Shown: positions 6,954 to 10,194 of the stretch, one piece after another | Layout of the letters: each line of letters opens with the position of its first letter | Numbering within the stretch: position 1 is the first letter of the stretch | Origin: an uncultured Cytophagaceae bacterium | GTDB taxonomy: Bacteria > Bacteroidota > Bacteroidia > Cytophagales > Spirosomataceae | Assembly (NCBI GenBank): GCA_903837305.1 | Contig: CAILUB010000223.1 | Coordinates: forward strand, 1-10,194 | Length of the DNA: 10,194 bases | Reading direction: 5' to 3' | Position numbers and translations under genes: made by a program | The notes under the pieces: generated by a model | The model's input: only the letters and a program-made list of their open reading frames with translations | What the model was told of the DNA's origin: nothing | Database searches by the model: none

Positions 6954-8837
6954 TTATGGAAGGATCGTACTTTTTAAACTAACAAATAAAATGACAACGA
7001 TGGCCGCGACCATACAGAATAAGTAGATGCCTACGTTTCCTGTTTGAGCTCTGCGGAACTCGCTCGAAGCATATTTCACAAAACGACCTAAACCTTCGAC
7101 GAACAAGTCAATTACTAGGAAGTCGATCATTTGGAAGAAGAAGTTCGATAAGAAGGCAATAGGCTTCACAAATAGCATATCGTACAATTCATCGATATAG
7201 AATTTGTGGTAGATGATCTTTTGAATACCAGAAATCTCTGCGTCTTCAGATGGCACTGATTTCTGCATACCAAAAACGTAGATCGCTAAGAAAGCCGGCA
7301 AGAAGGCTGCTAATAATGGTGCACCACCCTCTAAACTCAAGAAGTTAACCTCGCCCGCTGCACCTGCTTCTGGCAATAAGGGTGCTAACCAATGCGCTAA
7401 GAATTCATTTCCCCCTGCAAAGTGAGGCAAGTTGATTAAACCTCCACCTACAGAAAATACCGCTAATATAATCAACGGCAAAGTCATCGTGATAGGCGAT
7501 TCGTGTAAATGATGTGCTTGTTTTTCCGTTCCTCTGAACTCTCCGTAGAAAGTCAAAATGAACACACGGAACATATAGAAAGAGGTTAAAGCAGATCCTA
7601 CAATTGCTAAACTCCACATTACTGGATCGTGGTGGTAAAGGCTGGCTAGGATTTCATCTTTAGAGAAGAAACCGGCGAATGGAGGAATACCCGCAATCGC
7701 AATCGTTCCTAACATAAAAGTAATGAACGTGATAGGCATCTTCGATTTCAATCCACCCATGCGGCGAATATCTTGTTCGTCTGACATCGCGTGAATCACA
7801 GAACCAGCGCCTAAGAAAAGAAGGGCCTTAAAGAATGCGTGTGTCATCACGTGGAAGAAGGAAGCCGTATAAGCTGAGGCGCCTAAACCCATAAACATGT
7901 ACCCTAATTGAGATACGGTTGAATAGGCAAGGACTTTCTTAATATCGTTTTGGAAAAGACCAATTGCTGCGCCTAACAAGGCCGTTGCTAATCCGATCCA
8001 ACCTACAAAATGCAATACTTCAGGACTCAATTCAAACAAGGCATTCGCACGGATAACCATATAAATACCCGCTGTCACCATCGTGGCCGCGTGAATCAAA
8101 GCCGAAACAGGTGTAGGACCCGCCATGGCATCTGGAAGCCATGTAAACAACGGAATCTGCGCTGATTTACCCATCGCACCAATGAAAAGACAGAACGCGA
8201 TAATGCTTAAATCGGTCGTATAATCGCCACTTTTAATCGCTGTGAAAATCGTTTGGTAATCGGTTGTTCCAAAATCCTGGATCAACAAGAAGATACCCAC
8301 TAAGAAACCTAAATCACCAATACGGTTCATAATGAAGGCCTTGCGGGCTGCATCTCCGTAAGAATTCTTTTGATTCCAAAACCCGATCAACAAGTACGAA
8401 CACAAACCTACGCCTTCCCATCCGATGAACAAGACCGTGAAGTTTGCGCCTAAAACGAGGATTAACATAAAGAACACGAACAGGTTCAAGAAGGCAAAAA
8501 ACTTGCCAAAACCCGCATCGTGGGACATATACCCAATCGAATACACGTGAATCAAGGTGCCCACTCCCGTGATGACGAGGAGCATCAAGATCGATAATTG
8601 ATCGATTTGGAAGGCAAAAGGGATCTCTAAAGAACCTACCTTAATCCAATCCGCGATGGGAAGAATTTGTGCCTGACCGTCGAAATTCAAGAATAACTGA
8701 AGTGATAAGGCGAAGGCAACCAAAGGAGGAATCGTTCCAATGATGCCCGCGATTTGCTTCGGTAATTTAGGGTACGCTAAACCATTAATAGCAAAGCCTA
8801 ATAAGGGTAATAGTGGAATGAGGAATAGTAAAGACAT
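6954..8837 (-). CDS. nuoL: NADH-quinone oxidoreductase subunit L (antiporter-like, with lateral helix)
   Basis: This 627-residue protein is the distal antiporter-like subunit of complex I; its long C-terminal amphipathic helix braces the membrane arm. Conserved features are IGWEGVGLCSYLLIGFW (138-154, Glu141 corresponding to E. coli Glu144), Lys224 in GAMGKSAQIPLFTWLPDAM (Lys229), His249 in SALIHAATMV (His254), Lys337 in THAFFKALLFLGAGS (Lys342) and Asp394 in FFSKDEI (Asp400). The C-terminal part (about 535-627) holds the KFYIDELYD motif leading into the lateral helix and the last membrane helix (IYLFCMVAAIVVILFVSL). The ATG at 8837 follows nuoK by 27 nt. The total length is close to E. coli NuoL. 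Confidence 0.97.
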   Translation of the reverse strand: MSLLFLIPLLPLLGFAINGLAYPKLPKQIAGIIGTIPPLVAFALSLQLFLNFDGQAQILPIADWIKVGSLEIPFAFQIDQLSILMLLVITGVGTLIHVYSIGYMSHDAGFGKFFAFLNLFVFFMLILVLGANFTVLFIGWEGVGLCSYLLIGFWNQKNSYGDAARKAFIMNRIGDLGFLVGIFLLIQDFGTTDYQTIFTAIKSGDYTTDLSIIAFCLFIGAMGKSAQIPLFTWLPDAMAGPTPVSALIHAATMVTAGIYMVIRANALFELSPEVLHFVGWIGLATALLGAAIGLFQNDIKKVLAYSTVSQLGYMFMGLGASAYTASFFHVMTHAFFKALLFLGAGSVIHAMSDEQDIRRMGGLKSKMPITFITFMLGTIAIAGIPPFAGFFSKDEILASLYHHDPVMWSLAIVGSALTSFYMFRVFILTFYGEFRGTEKQAHHLHESPITMTLPLIILAVFSVGGGLINLPHFAGGNEFLAHWLAPLLPEAGAAGEVNFLSLEGGAPLLAAFLPAFLAIYVFGMQKSVPSEDAEISGIQKIIYHKFYIDELYDMLFVKPIAFLSNFFFQMIDFLVIDLFVEGLGRFVKYASSEFRRAQTGNVGIYLFCMVAAIVVILFVSLKSTILP

Positions 8838-8864
8838 ATTAATTGGGCGGAATAAGGCGCTTAA

Positions 8865-9194
8865 TTAGTTTTTCAATTTGTTAAGAACACCGATATCGAT
8901 GCTTTGGATATTTCGGTAAATCATCACGATAATCGCTAGACCGACAGCGACTTCTGCTGCGGCTACGGCCATAATGAAGAATACAAAAATTTGACCTGCT
9001 GGGTCAGAATAGTAGGAAGAAAAGGCAGCTAACAATAAGTTAACGGCATTTAACATTAATTCGATCGCCATAAAAACGATGATCGCGTTTCTACGTGTTA
9101 ATACGCCCATAATACCAATGCAAAACAAAGCTGAGCTCAGCATAATGTAATGGGTTAATGGAATCGTACGGATAATTTCTGGTATTGATTGCAT
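8865..9194 (-). CDS. nuoK: NADH-quinone oxidoreductase subunit K
   Basis: This 109-residue protein with three transmembrane helices is part of the proton path linking the quinone-site module to the antiporter-like subunits. The two essential membrane glutamates are present: Glu45 in MAIELMLNAVNL (E. coli Glu36) and Glu81 in AVAAAEVAVGLAI (Glu72), with a constant offset of nine residues from an N-terminal extension. The GIMGVLTRRNAIIVFM segment (27-42) is characteristic. The ATG at 9194 (MQSIPEI) is preferred over an in-frame TTG at 9212, which would add six residues and has no family support. It is the first nuo gene here: the next gene upstream is an exonuclease, 105 nt away, and not nuoJ. 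A -7-type box at 9257-9264 could supply its promoter. Confidence 0.95.
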   Translation of the reverse strand: MQSIPEIIRTIPLTHYIMLSSALFCIGIMGVLTRRNAIIVFMAIELMLNAVNLLLAAFSSYYSDPAGQIFVFFIMAVAAAEVAVGLAIIVMIYRNIQSIDIGVLNKLKN

Positions 9195-9251
9195 AGTCTT
9201 AAATAATAACAAAGGCTTCAGGCAAAAGCCCGTCCAAAAAATGCATTTATG

Positions 9252-9285
9252 CGAGGCAAAAATACGAAAATATCTGATAGCCTCG
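9252..9285. repeat. 6-bp inverted repeat flanking the nuoK -7 box
   Basis: CGAGGC at 9252-9257 and GCCTCG at 9280-9285 are exact reverse complements separated by 22 nt, and the predicted -7 box of nuoKLMN lies between and partly within them. It could be an operator. It could equally be a weak, unusually long-looped 3' hairpin of the exonuclease transcript, as no better terminator is present in 9195-9299. A 6-bp repeat can also occur by chance. Confidence 0.35.
9257..9264 (-). promoter_or_regulatory. Candidate -7 element (TAnnTTTG) of the nuoKLMN unit
   Basis: The minus strand reads TATTTTTG here, matching the Bacteroidota TAnnTTTG box, about 62 nt before the nuoK ATG. The nearest upstream TTTG is 25 nt away, longer than the usual 19-21, so the -33 part is weak. 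The leader would contain a short hairpin, GGCTT/AAGCC with a 7-nt loop (9214-9230). The position between two genes with no nuoJ upstream supports a promoter role. Confidence 0.5.
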
Positions 9286-9299
9286 ACATCAAAAATGCC

Positions 9300-10109
9300 T
9301 TAACGCTGAAAACCTTGCAATTTTATTTCGGTCAGTTTGCGCTTGGTGTCCATCGGGAAATCCCCCTTCATCATCCAGTCGTAATAAGATGGATCAGACT
9401 TCAACACATCAAGCACAGGTCTACCGATGTGTTTGCCAAAATTAAAGCAAGCCACGCGCTCTTTATTGTACGCCATTCGATTGGCGTAGTCAATTGAATT
9501 CGAGGCACTTAGTTCGTGCAGCTTATCCATGTCGTTTTGGATTGGGAAAACCTCCTTGCCATCCGCATCCTTGATGGCCTTGTTCGCGTAGTGTTTCACC
9601 TGCGCATTTAATACTTCTAAAGTGGCTAACACATCCGCCTCAGCTCCGTGTGCTCCGATTAATTCTTTGCCACAGTAAAATTGGTAAGCAGCCGTTAAAT
9701 TACGCGGTTCCATTAAATGGAATATGCGTTGGGCATCCACTAATTTTCTGTTTTTCATATCGAAATCCACCTCAGCTCGAAGCATTTCCTCTACTAACAT
9801 AGGTACATCGAAACGGTTGGAATTAAATCCGGCAAGATCGCAACCATCTAAAAAGGTGGATAAAGAGCGTGCCACCATTCGAAAGGTAGGTTCATCTTTC
9901 ACATCTTCATCATAGATGCCATGCACTAAAGAAGCTTCTAAAGGAATCGGTATACCTGGATTCACGCGACGCGTTTTTACCTCCACGGTTCCGTCCAGAT
10001 TTGCTTTAGCAATCGAAATTTCCACGATCCGATCGCGGTTAATTTGAATACCTGTCGTCTCTAAATCGAAAAATGCGAGGGGTCTCTTTAGTTGTAATTG
10101 ATGTTCCAT
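9300..10109 (-). CDS. DnaQ-like DEDDh 3'-5' exonuclease with ExoX-like C-terminal domain
   Basis: This 269-residue protein is predicted to degrade DNA (or RNA) from the 3' end using two metal ions. The exonuclease fold covers about residues 10-172. ExoI motif FDLETTG has Asp15 and Glu17, ExoII motif GFNSNRFDVPML has Asp101, and ExoIII motif HGAEADVLATLEVL has His154 and Asp159, making the full DEDDh set. A linker follows, then residues about 218-262 (FNFGKHIGRPVLDVLKSDPSYYDWMMKGDFP) form the small domain seen at the end of ExoX-like proteins. It is not fused to a polymerase and is too short and differently built for PolC, so it is either a stand-alone proofreading/repair nuclease or a genomic DnaQ paralogue; the sequence cannot decide. 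The ATG at 10109 follows a TACCTTTG box by 24 nt. It is transcribed toward nuoK but has its own promoter and a 105-nt gap after its stop. Confidence 0.9.
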   Translation of the reverse strand: MEHQLQLKRPLAFFDLETTGIQINRDRIVEISIAKANLDGTVEVKTRRVNPGIPIPLEASLVHGIYDEDVKDEPTFRMVARSLSTFLDGCDLAGFNSNRFDVPMLVEEMLRAEVDFDMKNRKLVDAQRIFHLMEPRNLTAAYQFYCGKELIGAHGAEADVLATLEVLNAQVKHYANKAIKDADGKEVFPIQNDMDKLHELSASNSIDYANRMAYNKERVACFNFGKHIGRPVLDVLKSDPSYYDWMMKGDFPMDTKRKLTEIKLQGFQR

Positions 10110-10133
10110 AGGATGTTTTAAAATGGGCTAGGG

Positions 10134-10141
10134 CAAAGGTA
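10134..10141 (-). promoter_or_regulatory. -7 element of the exonuclease promoter
   Basis: The minus strand reads TACCTTTG, a full match to TAnnTTTG, ending 24 nt before the ATG at 10109; this gives an expected leader of about 18-20 nt. No clear TTTG is found 19-21 nt further upstream, so the call rests on the -7 box and its position. Confidence 0.6.
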
Positions 10142-10150
10142 AGTTATTAT

Positions 10151-10158
10151 TACCTTTG
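10151..10158 (+). promoter_or_regulatory. -7 element of a divergent plus-strand promoter
   Basis: The plus strand reads TACCTTTG, identical to the exonuclease box on the other strand. An ATG follows only 4 nt later (10163), so the transcript would have almost no leader. No TTTG stands at the expected -33 distance. It may instead be only the partner arm of the inverted repeat. Confidence 0.45.
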
Positions 10159-10162
10159 TTAC

Positions 10163-10194
10163 ATGAATTTTAGCCCGAAAGCACTTTTTTTTGA
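10163..10194 (+). CDS. Possible start of a divergent gene, cut by the right edge
   Basis: An ATG at 10163 opens a plus-strand frame, MNFSPKALFF, that continues to the window edge without a stop. Only ten complete codons are visible, so no function can be assigned. Support comes from the TACCTTTG box 4 nt upstream; the hydrophobic end could be the start of a signal or membrane segment. A later start beyond the edge is possible. Confidence 0.3.
   Translation, partial: MNFSPKALFF

Larger units (their letters stand above)
10134..10158. repeat. 9-bp perfect inverted repeat between the divergent genes
   Basis: CAAAGGTAA (10134-10142) and TTACCTTTG (10150-10158) are exact reverse complements around a 7-nt AT-rich spacer. 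Each arm contains one TAnnTTTG box, facing away from the other. The two promoters would overlap so closely that only one polymerase could bind at a time. The dyad is also of a size typical for a dimeric repressor. Confidence 0.7.

Noticed and set aside
9195..9212. TTG at 9212 as the start of nuoK
   Set aside because: An ATG six codons downstream gives a protein already nine residues longer than E. coli NuoK at the N-terminus.
1..10194. A mobile element or defence island
   Set aside because: There is no transposase, integrase, terminal repeat or tRNA, base composition is even, and the genes are housekeeping or envelope functions.

Overview
The window looks like chromosomal DNA of a Bacteroidota species, most likely of the Cytophagales grade; the genus cannot be read from the sequence. 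Three things point there. A PorU-type sortase of the type IX secretion system (T9SS) is present, and T9SS is confined to the Bacteroidota-related phyla. The intergenic regions carry the Bacteroidota promoter signature TAnnTTTG, in one case with TTTG exactly 19 nt upstream. Start codons follow AT-rich stretches rather than strong Shine-Dalgarno sites. The DNA is moderately AT-rich and even in character, with no insertion sequence, integrase, tRNA, rRNA or CRISPR array.

All recognised complete genes lie on the minus strand, so transcription runs from high to low coordinates. (i) 10110-10194 is a small promoter region with two facing TAnnTTTG boxes inside a 9-bp inverted repeat; a divergent plus-strand gene may begin at 10163. 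(ii) 9300-10109 encodes a DnaQ-like DEDDh 3'-5' exonuclease with an ExoX-like C-terminal domain. (iii) 9194 down to 4073 is nuoK-nuoL-nuoM-nuoN, the proton-pumping membrane arm of respiratory complex I, with gaps of 18-27 nt. The catalytic and pumping Glu/Lys residues are intact in all four. nuoA-J are not present, so the locus begins at nuoK. (iv) 3569-4063 is a GtrA-like four-helix membrane protein only 9 nt after nuoN and in the same frame. (v) 3378-3568 is an intergenic region with a textbook Bacteroidota promoter and a three-fold TAAGC repeat. (vi) 3201-3377 encodes a 58-residue Ala/Asp/Thr/Ser-rich lipoprotein too short for most gene callers, ended by a perfect 32-bp palindromic terminator. 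(vii) 2520-3149 is a SprT-like zinc metallopeptidase-fold gene that begins at the foot of that terminator. (viii) 1-2551 is porU, overlapping the sprT-like gene by 32 nt and running off the left edge after 850 codons.

Functionally the window holds three blocks: membrane-arm respiration (NuoKLMN, with a GtrA-like rider), cell envelope and secretion (lipoprotein, PorU), and nucleic-acid maintenance (exonuclease, SprT-like protein). I see no clearly new multi-gene system. The points most worth a second look are architectural: the split nuo operon, the NuoN-stop-GtrA in-frame junction, the terminator-to-start-codon junction upstream of the sprT-like gene, and the divergent promoter palindrome at the right edge.
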